DNA of 64,000 nt from Brachypterus glaber (lineage: Eukaryota; Arthropoda; Insecta; Coleoptera; Kateretidae): contig OY294044.1 of NCBI GenBank assembly GCA_958510825.1, positions 70,382,095 through 70,446,094 of the forward strand, given 5' to 3'. The position numbers and the translations under genes are program-made. Shown here one piece after another: positions 35,420 to 45,627 of the stretch. The notes below the pieces were generated by a model. It ran no database searches. It had not been told where the DNA came from and saw only the letters and a list, made by a program, of their open reading frames with translations. The stretch's first letter is position 1. Every line of letters begins with the position of its first letter.

Positions 35420-35970
35420 AGCATTCCGTTATATATTATTCACAGTAAATTGTATATTGAATTTCCCAAATACATAAAAATATAATTTTTAAAAAAATAA
35501 CAAAAAAATTAATTTTTTTTTAAAAAGATCTTTTTTTGAAAAAGGAAAAATTATTGAAAAAAAAAATAAAAAATTTTTTCAAAAAAACTATTTTTTTTTT
35601 AATTCTTCAATTTTTTTTATTAAATTTTATTTTTTGCAAAAAAACAAATAATTAAAAAAAAATAAAAAAAAACTTTTTAAGGATCAGTCATGATAATATC
35701 ATTAAACAGAATTACTTTCAAAAGCATGTTAACAATAGGGACCTTCTTGTAGAAATTGATTTTTCCTGAAAATTTCGAGTCGATCTGATTATTCGATCTT
35801 GAGTATCGTGTTCACAAAAATCGTGATGGACATATCCAAACGGATATTTGAAAAAAAAAAGTTGCTTATTTTTTTTGAACAAATTTATATCCAATAATTT
35901 TTTGTCTAGGACGATTTTTGATATTTTTTTGAAAATTCGAAACTACCGTATATTATTCTAGCTCAGGCGC
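35420..35970 (-). repeat. Dispersed repeat family E, copy 3
   Basis: This is an inverted counterpart of 8420-8918: GCATTCCGTTATATATTATT and CACAGTAAATTGTATA at the left, then long A/T tracts, GAGTATCGTGTTCACAAAAA and TTTTTTGTCTAGGACGATTT, ending GCTCAGGCGC. Confidence 0.65.
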
Positions 35971-36151
35971 TGTCAATAATTATTATTATAATATAATAAC
36001 AACTTTAAAATGTCCCATAGAACGAATAGTATGTACCATTAAATTGAAATTTTTAGCAAAACTTATTTTATATAAGAGGAAGATCCCTTGTTTTTGAACC
36101 ATCCCATCAAAAACTAAAAACTAAATGTTATTAAACACTCTGACGTGTAAA

Positions 36152-36210
36152 ATACCCATGACCCACATCATGGGTATTTTATGATGAGTATAAATATAAA
36201 TAAATAAATA
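36152..36210. repeat. Small hairpin plus (AAAT)n, probable LINE 3' tail
   Basis: AAAATACCCATGACCCACAT pairs with ATGGGTATTTTATGATG and is followed by AAATAAATAAATAAA. This resembles the hairpin-plus-simple-repeat 3' end of RTE-like LINEs. No coding part remains. Confidence 0.4.
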
Positions 36211-36276
36211 AAAAGTCTTATTTAAACGAATTGTATAGTTTCTACAGAGCGTGCACTGCGTTAGCATACTATTTTT

Positions 36277-36415
36277 TTTGCCTATTTGGAACCCCAGGCA
36301 ACACTTGTTATTAATTACAAGTTGTTACAGTAAACATAACAGAACAAGGTAATTTTTTACTGTAACAACTTGTAATTATTAACAAATGTTGACTGGGGTT
36401 CCAAATAGGCAAAAA
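36277..36415. repeat. Inverted repeat, arms about 58 bp
   Basis: TTTTGCCTATTTGGAACCCC with ACAAGTTGTTACAGTAAA at the left pairs with TTTACTGTAACAACTTGT and GGGGTTCCAAATAGGCAAAA at the right, around a 20-base loop. It is a probable small foldback MITE. Confidence 0.75.
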
Positions 36416-37130
36416 CGTTCAGTATTTACTACAGTAACGAATTATTAGTGTGTACAAGGAAATATACAAAAGGTGCCATACAGTGCATAACTCGGAAATG
36501 ATTTAATATATAAAAACTTAGTTATTGCGAATAGTTAGCTATAATAAGGTACTCTAATTCCAGAGTTTATGAGATTATCTGTCGTTGTTAAAAAGTTATA
36601 GAAAATAAACGTGGACCTCTAGTATCCGGAGCTACTCGTACACTGATAAAAAGGTACTGAAAATTACAATATTGGTTGTGAAAAATACCCAACTTATTTT
36701 GAATTTTTACAGATTTATTATATTTTTACCTGTTTTTTTGGAATTTTACACAAAAATTGTGATATCACTAATTAATTTTGTGATATCACTAATTAATTTT
36801 GTGATATCACTAATTAATTTTGTAATTTTTAAATATCAATCTTGTAATTTCAAAATGTATTTTTCTAATTTAAAATCACAAATTATGTGTTGTAAAAGTA
36901 TAATGTTATTTGGCAATATTCCTACGGAATTTTGTGATTTTACCAAATATATTTCGGAATCTAATATCCCAACACCCTGGGCATGCGCGTCAAGTGCGCT
37001 TCCATGATTTAATCGACTATCAAATAAAATTTAGACAGGTACACATCGCGACGCTCTACTATTATCGAGTGTTATAACTTGTTTAATCGTGAAAATTATG
37101 TGCAGTGAATTGTCGTATGCTCAATATATA
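36416..37130. other. No gene; triple 22-bp repeat at 36759-36824
   Basis: Three head-to-tail copies of TGTGATATCACTAATTAATT with trailing TT occur, each with the perfect 10-base palindrome GTGATATCAC. The 111-codon frame over it (36672-37007) is repeat-derived and shows no family features. Confidence 0.6.
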
Positions 37131-37295
37131 AGATAATCAGGCCTATTCACATGTACCATTGAAATCTATTCAATATTGACAAAAATTACAATCCCATGCA
37201 GTTTTAATACAGTTGACTTAAATGACCTTGCAATTTTCGTCAATATTGCCACAAATCTCAATATCAATGGTACATGTGAATAGGCCTGATTATCT
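37131..37295. mobile_element. Palindromic MITE, 165 bp
   Basis: The ends AGATAATCAGGCCTATTCAC and GTGAATAGGCCTGATTATCT are exactly complementary. Arms of about 57 bases continue through ATGTACCATTG and CAATATTGAC. TATA-like sequence flanks both sides. Confidence 0.8.
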
Positions 37296-37778
37296 GTATA
37301 GGTGTTAGTATTTACGTATAGTCATTAAGAAAATAACATTTTGTTTTATATAGATAAATATAGTTCTCTTATGTTTATGCAATACTAGGTACAAGTCATT
37401 AGCCTAAAGCCTTAATATTTCTTTAAAGTTATGCTTACTTTGTAATAATACGTGTTTAGTGCCAAATTTATTAAACTGATTTGGCCCATCCGTTTAGTAA
37501 GTTAAGCATTTAATATATAAATATAAAATAACTTCGAATTTTTGTGTTTATTAAAAGTTTAATAAAAAAAATATTATTTGTTTTATTTAAAATATTATAT
37601 ATTATACATTATTCAATTTTTGATTTTAAATGCAACACTTGGTCCATTTGATGCAACTGTGTTACAACTTATATATAATATTTATTTTTAAGTCATTAGT
37701 ACAGTAACGTTGGTATTTTATTTACCTTTTTACTGTGCTAACAACTAAAAAATAGAAAGGTTTTGAGTTGTGACATTA
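37296..37778. other. No gene recognised
   Basis: This is AT-rich sequence with no supported structure. Confidence 0.5.
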
Positions 37779-37920
37779 GCTTAGTTTACACCATAGGTAC
37801 TATATTTTAAGTCCAGGTACATTTTTTACCTATCTTTGTTTACATGATTTTGTACACAGAGATAGGTAGAGAAAAAGTATCTGGACTTAAAAACATAGTA
37901 CCTATGGTGTAAACTAAGCC
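37779..37920. repeat. Inverted repeat, arms about 55 bp
   Basis: GCTTAGTTTACACCATAGGT and TTTTAAGTCCAG pair with CTGGACTTAAAA and ACCTATGGTGTAAACTAAGC. The inner TTACCTATCT and AGATAGGTAGA also pair. It is a probable small MITE. Confidence 0.75.
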
Positions 37921-38043
37921 ATTATTGCACGAGCAACGAGCGAGTTGTAAATTTACAAGGTAAATTTACAAAATTTGTATCTAGTTTTTAAGGAATATAT
38001 ATTGTAATATTACATTTAAAAAAACTAAAAATTTAATTCCAAA

Positions 38044-38281
38044 TGGGAGAATTATCTTAGCGGTCTAAGGCATCGATATAGCGTTGACACGGAGCTAATG
38101 ATCGTGACTTCAAACCTCACTGGCGCCGATTGCCTTTTTCAGTTAATTAATAACTGAAATTTGGCGAAGGCGTACTCCATAGATATATTGGTTCGAAAGT
38201 CAATTAAAACCGGTGGTTCTCTCTACTACTAGCCCACACAAGTCCTGGACTTAGGGGATGCTTAGTTAAGTAGAATAGTAC
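38044..38281 (+). mobile_element. tRNA-derived SINE, copy 2
   Basis: It starts TGGGAGAATTATCTTAGCGG. Box A is TAGCGGTCTAAGG, as in Leu/Ser-type tRNAs, and box B is GACTTCAAACCTC. It then shares the body of the 30569-30816 copy: CTGGCGCCGATT, TTTTTCAGTTAATTAATAA, TTGGTTCGAAAGTCA, CCGGTGGTT and AGTCCTGGACTTAGGGGATG. An A-rich tail follows at 38286-38310. The head is closer to a leucine or serine tRNA than the head of copy 1. Confidence 0.8.
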
Positions 38282-39311
38282 GAGATTAAAAAAACAAACA
38301 AAAAAAACATATTCCTGAAATTTGCAATATAAAATGTGTAAAATTAAATTTATTTTTGTAAATGTTTTGTAATTATAAAAAAATCCCATTTTTATTCTGG
38401 AAATTTACAATTTGCAAATTGTAAAATTTAGATATCTATTATTTAAATAAATAAACAGTATGTGTTATGTAAATTTCTTTTCACAACTTTTTTGTAATTT
38501 TCCCGAATATGTTATGGCCACAAAATTACCCACGATACATTTGGGAATTTTACCAATTCGTTTTTACAGTGTAACTGAAGTTGAGGTTTATTTTCTATAA
38601 CTTTTTAGCAAATAAAGATAATCTCTTGAAATTATCTAATTGTTCGCAAAAACATAGTTTTTCTATATTTACGAGTTATGTACTTTTTGACACTAGTAAA
38701 TTGTCTTAGAAAACCCTCTGATGTTCTATAAGAGAATTTGGTGTAAAGTAGTAGCTATTATTTTGTATAGCCAAGGGGCCCGATAAGATGTTACTATCTC
38801 GAGTTCTTACTACAAGTAAAAACATTATATATCCTGCTCATTGTTGCTTTTCTCAATGTTTTCTTAAACTGAAAATATTGACCCACAGGGCTTTTACACT
38901 TTCCTCTACAATGTATAATATATTACAAGTTATTTTTCTTACGTAGGTAGAATACAGAAAAATTTGTGTAAAGTAAAATGTACCTACTGAAGCACAAATA
39001 TTTTCATTTGGGAAATTTTATGTATACCTAAATAAAATCGGGTACAATACCAAATTTATTTTTTTTTTAAATATCCCAATGTGTAAAAAAACTCTTACGC
39101 TAAGGTTTGTTTTGTATATTAGTACTGTCCAACTTAATAAACCTTAACATAACTTAACTACATAAGTAATCTAACTGCTATTCATCGAAATTTTCTGAAT
39201 TTTAAACTCTTTTTTCATGTTTTTTTTGCTGTTATTATTAAAAATTTGTATCAATATAAGTTAAAATTAAATTACCATATGTAATACATATTATGCATAT
39301 ACGGCCACTTA
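38282..39311. other. No gene recognised
   Basis: This is AT-rich. TTTTTACAGTG at 38563-38573 is a CACTGTAAAAA-type end, possibly paired with CACTGATAAAAAGG at 36641. That would make a 1.9-kb element containing the SINE, but the internal match is too weak to call. Confidence 0.4.
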
Positions 39312-39836
39312 AGGAGCCTTTTCACGGAGCAATTTATATGCAACTTTGGTGCTATGCAAGTTTGCTGCCAGATATAGCATGAGGACAATTACACATTCAT
39401 TTGCCTTTTCACGGAGCAAGTTATACGCAAGTTTGACGCTATATATTGCAAGTTAAACAATGCTGCCAACCAGACAATTTTGACGTGTCTCTGCATTTGT
39501 TGACAAAAACATAACCTAGCATTTGCTTTTATACGGAAACTTTTTAGTTAAACAGACCGGCCTATTATTAATAATAATAATAATTATTAACATGTCCAGT
39601 TGCTACTATATTAGTAAAAAGAAATCGATTTAGTAACTTTTTTCCAGGTTGGTACCACGAAAATAACTATAAATCTTGCATGAAAATCGTCAAAAAAAAG
39701 AACTTGTTTTAATAATTTGATGGCTCGAAAATAGCATCAAATTTGCCCGAAGGCATGCGCAGTTACTGAATCATTCTTCCAACATAATTGCATAGCACCA
39801 AACTTGCGTACAAATTGCTACGTGAAAAGGCGTCTT
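39312..39836. mobile_element. TIR element, about 525 bp
   Basis: GCCTTTTCACGGAGCAATTT and GGTGCTATGCAA at the left end pair with TTGCATAGCACC and AAATTGCTACGTGAAAAGGC at the right. A second copy of the left end starts at 39403. It is non-coding, and the superfamily was not determined. Confidence 0.7.
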
Positions 39837-40541
39837 TGCAGCACAAGCATTTATGCTTCAGTAAGTGTTGGTATATCTTTATTTTTTGTAAAATAATATC
39901 TTGACTCGAATAAATTTACTATTATTTACATCAAGTGATGTTTTCATTTTTTACTGAAATTGTTTGCCTCACTAGTAAGGCACTTATCAGCAGCTTTATT
40001 CTTGATCGCTTGCAATCAAAATTGGCATAATGCTTTGTTATAATTACAAAACTATTTACATTTTATAATTACGTTTTTGTAGTTTTGGTTTGCGTTTTAC
40101 AATAAGCTTAACTGTAAAACAGTTCTGGGATTTTTTTTTGATTATAAGTTATTAACAAAAACAAATGAAAATGATTAGAAATTTCTAAAAATACTGGTTT
40201 TTCTATTAAACAGTATTTAATAATGTAAAAATGCTTCAGTAAGTGTTGGTATATCTTTATTTTTTGTAAAATAATATGTTGACTCGAATAAATTTACTAT
40301 TATTTACATCAAGTGATGTTTTCCTTTTTTACTGAAATTGTTTGCCTCACTAGTAAGGCACTTATCAGCAGCTTGATTCTTGATCGCTTTCAATCAAAAT
40401 TGGCATAATGCTTTGTTATAATTACAAAACTATTTACATTTTATAATTACGTTTTTGTAGTTTTGGTTTGCGTTTTACAATAAGCTTAACTGTAAAACAG
40501 TTCTGGGATTTTTTTTTTCATTCTGGAAATCTACCTCGTCT

Positions 40542-41213
40542 ATGGCTGTGAAAAAGTCTACGATAGCCACTACTATCGATGGGATCTCAGGAGAAAGTGA
40601 CATAGCCCAGCTCTGGGGTACCAACTTTGAAAATTCTGGCAATTTATATCCCTCTAATAATGTACCTGATGAATTTAATCTACTCGCTGATGAGTGTCCT
40701 ATAATATCTGCTCTGGAAGTTGGAAGTGCAATCAAATCCCTTAAGCGTAGCAAATCTGCTGGCTGGGATAGAATTTGCCCTGAACACCTGATATATTCTG
40801 GTAAAAGAGTCTCCGTTCTTCTTAGCATTTGTTTTACAACAATGTTACGTCATGGTTTTATATCGAACGACCTAACTAAAACCATATTTGTACCTGTTCT
40901 TAAGAATAAGACTGGAGACGTGTCTGCATCGTCCAACTATAGGCCTATTGCTCTTTCTACGGCTATGTCTAAAGTTCTTGAAATCATAATGCTTAATGTG
41001 CTCAGCCCCTTTCTCTCCACGGAACCTAACCAGTTTGGTTTTAAGAAGCGTTTAGGAACCTCCGAAGCTGTTTTTGTACTCAAGGAAACTATTAGATACT
41101 ATGTCAACCTGAAAACTCCTGTATATGCTCTATTCCTTGACCTCAGTAAGGCTTTCGACCGAGTACATCATCCAACCCTCATGAAGGAAAACCCGTCGTT
41201 TCTCCAAGTGTAA
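40542..41213 (+). pseudogene. LINE C reverse transcriptase N-terminal half
   Basis: This 223-codon frame is open from before its first Met, so the start is not real. SAGWDRICPEHLIYSGK near residue 67 is the usual lead-in to LINE reverse transcriptase. NYRPIALSTAMSKVLE near 130 is motif 1-2, NQFGFKKRLGTSEAVFVL near 165 is motif 2a, and YALFLDLSKAFDRVHHPTL near 195-215 is the motif with the first catalytic aspartate. The frame then leaves the family at KENPSFLQV because sequence for the palm and ADD motif has been deleted. It would have been the polymerase of a Jockey/I-like or related LINE; the clade is unsure. Confidence 0.8.
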
Positions 41214-41556
41214 CTCTGACATTAAAAAACTGTTATTTCAAACATATTGCTCAGGGATCTACATGTCCGAACTTTGGTGTAATTATACACTGGGATGGTG
41301 GAATAAACTGCGCGTGTGCTATAATAATGCGTTTAGACTCTTAAATAACATACCGAGATTTTCTAGTGCTAGTGAAATGTTTGCTACGGCTCGTGTTAAT
41401 GGCTTCCTAGCTATTCGTAGATTTCGGGCTTTTGGGTTCCGCGATCGGCTGTATAAATCTTCCAACCTCTTTATTGTGGCTCTGCTAAGGAGTGACATTC
41501 TATGGCGTTCCAATCTATGGCATACCTGGAGTAGAGTTTTAATGGGGGGACGATAG
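41185..41556 (+). pseudogene. LINE C C-terminal domain
   Basis: In a different frame from the upstream half, the translation reads SDIKKLLFQTYCSGIYMSEL followed by WCNYTLGWWNKLRVCYNNAF and R-F-S-S-A-S-x-M-F. The Y-C, W, K-L-x-V-x-Y-N-x-A-x-R and R-F-S-A-S patterns are typical of the region after the polymerase in several insect LINE proteins. It ends at a stop at 41556 and is followed by a 3' untranslated region with AATAAA. Confidence 0.75.
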
Positions 41557-41782
41557 CTCTTTTGAACTTTTGTATATTGGCTAATTATTAATTTTCTTGT
41601 AGATATTTTGTATGTTTTTTGTATTTTTTTTTTGTATTTTTTGTATATGGCCCTCTGGGCTGGAATAAAGGATTATTATTATTATTATTTTGTTTATAAG
41701 TTATTAACAAAAACAAATGAAAATGATTAGAAATTTCTAAAAATACTGGTTTTTCTATTAAACAGTATTTAATAATGTAAAA

Positions 41783-42202
41783 AACAGCTAAAGTTTTTAT
41801 AATATATTAATAAATATGTTTGTTTTGTGTGTAAATTTGGGTTGTCACTGTGCATTTTTGTTTTTTTTTTGTTCGGAAACCCTGAAATTCTTTACCATTC
41901 TATAGTACCGTCCATATATATAATTTTAAGTGAAAATTTAAAAAATCTACGGAGCGCTTCGTTTTTTATTAATAAAACAAATGCTTAACGAGCTGCGAAG
42001 AGTAAAACAAGTCGTGAATCCTACGCATTCCATTAAATACTATTCACAGTAAATGGTAAATTGCATATTCCCAAATACTTTAAGAAAAATAAAAAAAAAA
42101 ACTTTAAAAAAATTTTCAATATTTTTTTTTATTTTCTTTTTGTGAAAACGGATTTTTTTAAAAAGTTATGTAAGTTCCAAACACTAGACGTGAAGGTGCT
42201 CG

Positions 42203-42233
<31 letters not shown>

Positions 42234-43441
42234 GTAAAATCATTTTATTCAGTTATGTGACTGATTTAAATTGATAGCTATTTTAGCAACTTAGTTCTCA
42301 GCTAATTTATTATAGTTAACTGCCTTTAGTTGTTAACAAAATAATACGATTTGGGTGATATTTATATAATGTACAACAAATCTCGAAATAAACCTAAAAA
42401 TGCATTAAAATAAAGAAGTAAAAATTATTTAGCTGATTTTTAATTCGAAAAGTTAAATGTCTTTACCTAGGTCCATAACAAATAAAATTATCTGCCTATA
42501 AGGGAACGTTCAAGTATTACGTAATGCAAATTTTGATCATTTTGGATCCCCACCCCCCCCTGTAACGCTATTTTCCTATACCATTAACATGGGCGTAACA
42601 CTCCAAATGAAATCAGCTAGATGATTTCTGTCACTTTCGATGTTTTATTTCTTTGTGAATTTTTTACTAATTATAATCAAGAACATGGCTTTTTAAGCGT
42701 TAGTTCAAAGTATTTATTTGAGCCAATGCCATTGATCAAGGCTTCTTGATTTTTAATGAAAATTTCAAGAAACAGCATTCCTGTTAATATTTTACTTTTT
42801 TATCTCAAAAAAAATAGTTAAATAATGCTAACTAGTAGTCTAAAAAATAATAAATAAACCACGGATGAAAAGACTATTATAGCCTCGCACTTTTATACGC
42901 TACGCATCTTGGGATATGATGCTCGGATATAAAAAATTTGTTCTCTATCTTGGTATATAATTACTATTATGATTTGTTCTTTGTATGTAGAATTTACAGT
43001 GTAAATATATTCAGTTTTATGTTGTTTTATATTTATTTATACTATGGCACGATATATCTTTTTATATTTTCAGTTTCACTGATTTTAGTTTGCCTCAAGA
43101 TACCTACCCTGCAGTGTATAGCAGGGCTCTGCTATAAAAATAAGGTAATTTTAAAGCAAGCGGCATTTGAAATAAAAATATAACTGCTGCAGAAATAGAT
43201 AAAACGTGCTACTGGCCCACTTTAGATATTTTGCTAGATGATATTCTCAATTTGAAATTTTTCCCGAGTTACACATTATTTTTGATAGGTCATTTTCGAT
43301 TTTGTATCGTTTAAACCTGAGCTTGATTTTTAATAGACCTTGTCTATTTTAAAACGTCTTATCTGTTTTTTTTTTTTAATTTAGGGATAAAATAATATTG
43401 TCTAATAAGATGCCTTTAAGCAAGTATTACGTATTGCGTAA
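41783..43441. other. No gene; repeat fragments
   Basis: It contains a truncated family E end (inverted) at about 41990-42130, a (TC)n tract at 42203-42227, and one end of the Harbinger-like MITE family at 42502-42560 after TAA. The frame at 42938-43183 is low-complexity and hydrophobic with no family features. Confidence 0.5.
42502..42580. mobile_element. Solo end of Harbinger-like MITE
   Basis: After TAA (42499-42501) come GGGAACGTTCAAGTATTACG, TAATGCAAA and a C run. This matches the ends of 43442-43682 and 45386-45624. The second end was not found. Confidence 0.6.
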
Positions 43442-43682
43442 GGGAACGTTCAAGTATTACGTAACGCAAATTGTACCAACATTCATACACTTTATACCCC
43501 GGTTCCGGTGTTATTAAAGGCTGCAGATATTTTATATTTTGTCTACCCCCCCCCCAATACACCCCCTATTTGAGGGGGTAGCCAAAACATGAAATCTCTA
43601 CATCCTTTAGTAACGCGAGAAACGGGGTATGAAGTGTATGAATTTTGGTAAAATTTGCCTTACGTAACACTTGAACGTTCCC
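43442..43682. mobile_element. Harbinger-like MITE, 241 bp
   Basis: TAA duplications (43439-43441 and 43683-43685) flank GGGAACGTTCAAGTATTACG and CACTTGAACGTTCCC ends. The arms are nearly fully palindromic (CATACACTT, ACCCCGGTT). The 3-bp TAA target and GGG-starting ends fit PIF/Harbinger. It is non-coding. Confidence 0.8.
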
Positions 43683-43688
43683 TAACTG

Positions 43689-43977
43689 CACTATAAAAAA
43701 TAAATAGCATTATAGGTAATGTGTTTCCATGCACGTACAAGTAAAATTTACGAGATTTTACATGTAAATTTTACAATTTTATATGAATATTACATGTAAT
43801 TTAGATGTAATATTCATATAAAAATTGTAATTTTACAATGTTATATAAATATTATATGTAATTTACATATATAATCGTAAAATTACATGTAAAATCTCGT
43901 AACTTTTACTTGTCTCTGCATGGCAACACATTTCCTATGATTTTGCATGTAAATTTACATATTTATTTTTTACAGTG
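43689..43977. mobile_element. Palindromic MITE with CACTGTAAAAAATAAAT ends
   Basis: CACTATAAAAAATAAATAGC at the left and TATTTATTTTTTACAGTG at the right are inverted. The interior is made of repeated TTACATGTAAAAT-type palindromic words. It starts four bases after the Harbinger-like MITE's duplication. Confidence 0.75.
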
Positions 43978-44172
43978 AACTCTGTAAAATTTACTAGATT
44001 TTACATGTAATTTTACATATAATATGCATAAAAAAATAAAATTACATGTAAAATTGTAAAACTATATGCAAAATTGTAAAATTACATGTAAAATCTAGTA
44101 AATTTTACATGTATTTGCATTGAATCACATTTACATGCAGAATTATGTATTATTACATATTTATTTTTTACA
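43978..44172. mobile_element. Second, partial copy of the same MITE
   Basis: It follows the 43689-43977 element directly. The interior again has TTTACATGTAATTTTACAT and ATCTAGTAAATTTTACATGT words and the right end TATTTATTTTTTACAGTG. The left end is reduced to CTGTAAAATTTACTAG. Confidence 0.6.
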
Positions 44173-45208
44173 GTGTGGGTTAGCACCAGCTTTGCTGGTA
44201 ATGGTATAGAAAAATATAGGAAAAGTTTGCTACATAGGTAGGACACGCCTAAAAGAGCGTTATATTGTTTGATATAAGAAATTAGGAATAAAATGACTTT
44301 TAAACAAATTTTCTTTTATAGTACATACAGAAGTAAAGCAGAATTTAATAAAAATGATTTATAACGTTTCTTTTTTAATCTTTAAATCCACCTGTTTTAT
44401 GACAATCCATTGTAATGGAAAGAAAAGCAGATAGTAAAAGAAAATTACATGATTTAGAAAATTTAAACTTACGCTAAAGATGATCTTGCGGCTCGGTTAC
44501 ATTAGGGTGCCTATATAGAAAAATATTTTGATTACTTTGGGTACAAAACTGAATTCTAAGGCAATCATCATTTTTTCTTTCGGAATTTTTGAAATATATT
44601 TATTTCTATTTGGGTAAGTTTTAAAATTGGCTTGTTATAGCAGTGAGCCCTTTTTCTGTGGCACCTGGTTTGACGAGAAATAAGCATATTTTAGGGCATA
44701 CGTACAATAAAATTATACGGTTAAGAAAATTATGCAAAATTTTCCTTGCGATAGCTGCTGCGGACTTTTAAAATACGGTGGATATTTCCTAGTTTGATAA
44801 GAACTTAATGTCCCAGTTTGATAAGAACTTTATTACTATAATTAATTAATTAATTACAGTAATGAATAATGAAGTCGTGAAAATTGGAATGCTTCATATT
44901 CCATAATATACTCTTTACAATGGATAGTATATTGCGTTTTCTCTCGATAAAAGTACTATTCAAAATATAAATGCTTTGTAGTCGTGTGAGTACTTTAAAT
45001 TTTATACTGTATGAAAAAGTCACAACCCTATAACTTTTTCAAAATTGCAATGAATATTTCTATCAATTATTGTAAATTTTAATGATAATTTAGAATTTCT
45101 CGAACATTTTCTTCTAGTTCTGTAGTTTTTTGAAAAGTGGGTTCCCTGTACATATGTATATATATATATATATATTTTTTTAATGAAATTTATTCGTAGG
45201 ATTGACCC
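44173..45208. other. No gene recognised
   Basis: This is AT-rich. A partial family E end (GTCGTGAAAATTGGAATG, then ATAGTATATTGCG) lies at 44873-44955. TTAATTAATTAATTA at 44840 and a (TA)n tract at 45154-45175 are simple repeats. Confidence 0.5.
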
Positions 45209-45214
45209 TTATAA

Positions 45215-45379
45215 GCATAGGCGTAACGAGGGGGGCTTAGGGGGGCTTAGCCCCCCAAATTTTTCTAAGCCCCCCCAGTGCTTTTTTATTTTCGTTTTAC
45301 CAATATTTTCTACTGAAACTTGACTATTTTTTTAGGGGCTCAAGCCCTCCCCAAAATTTGGACCTGGTTACGCCTCTGC
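45215..45379. mobile_element. Small TIR element, 165 bp
   Basis: The ends GCATAGGCGTAACGAGG and CCTGGTTACGCCTCTGC are inverted, and TTATAA lies on both sides (45209-45214 and 45380-45385). The interior has inverted GGGGGGCTTAG and CTAAGCCCCCC blocks. The superfamily is uncertain. Confidence 0.75.
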
Positions 45380-45385
45380 TTATAA

Positions 45386-45624
45386 GGGAACGTTCAAGTA
45401 TTACGTAACGCAATTGTACCAAAATTCATACACTTCATACCCCTGTTCTCGCGTTATTATAGATTATAGAGATTTCATATTTAGGCTACCCCCCCCCCCA
45501 ATAGGGGGTTTGCTAGAGTGTAGCCAAAATATGAAATCTATACAGCCTTGAATAACGCGAGAACCGAGGTATGAAGTGTATGAATTTTGGTATATTTTGC
45601 GTTACGTAATACTTGCACGTTCCC
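45386..45624. mobile_element. Harbinger-like MITE, 239 bp
   Basis: TAA duplications (45383-45385 and 45625-45627) flank GGGAACGTTCAAGTATTACG and TACTTGCACGTTCCC. The arms match those of 43442-43682. It begins exactly where the flank of the 165-bp element ends. Confidence 0.85.
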
Positions 45625-45627
45625 TAA

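Larger units (their letters stand above)
40519..41690 (+). mobile_element. Internally deleted, 5'-truncated LINE (LINE C)
   Basis: It lies between the two parts of a tandem repeat unit and ends with GGAATAAAGGATTATTATTA, a LINE tail of (ATT)n. It keeps the first half of the reverse transcriptase and the C-terminal domain. The segment with the catalytic ADD box is missing, so it could not be active. Confidence 0.85.
39853..41782. repeat. 378-bp tandem duplication, second unit split by a LINE
   Basis: Unit 1 is 39853-40230. Unit 2 starts at 40231 and matches it almost base for base to about 40518, where a LINE intervenes. It resumes at about 41689 with TTATAAGTTATTAACAAAAA and ends near 41782. 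Shared words include TTTGCCTCACTAGTAAGGCA and CTTATCAGCAGCTT. The duplication therefore predates the LINE insertion. Confidence 0.85.

Noticed and set aside
36672..37007. 111-codon frame
   Set aside because: It spans the three 22-bp repeats. The repeated LINFVIS words come from the DNA repeat, and no family features were seen.
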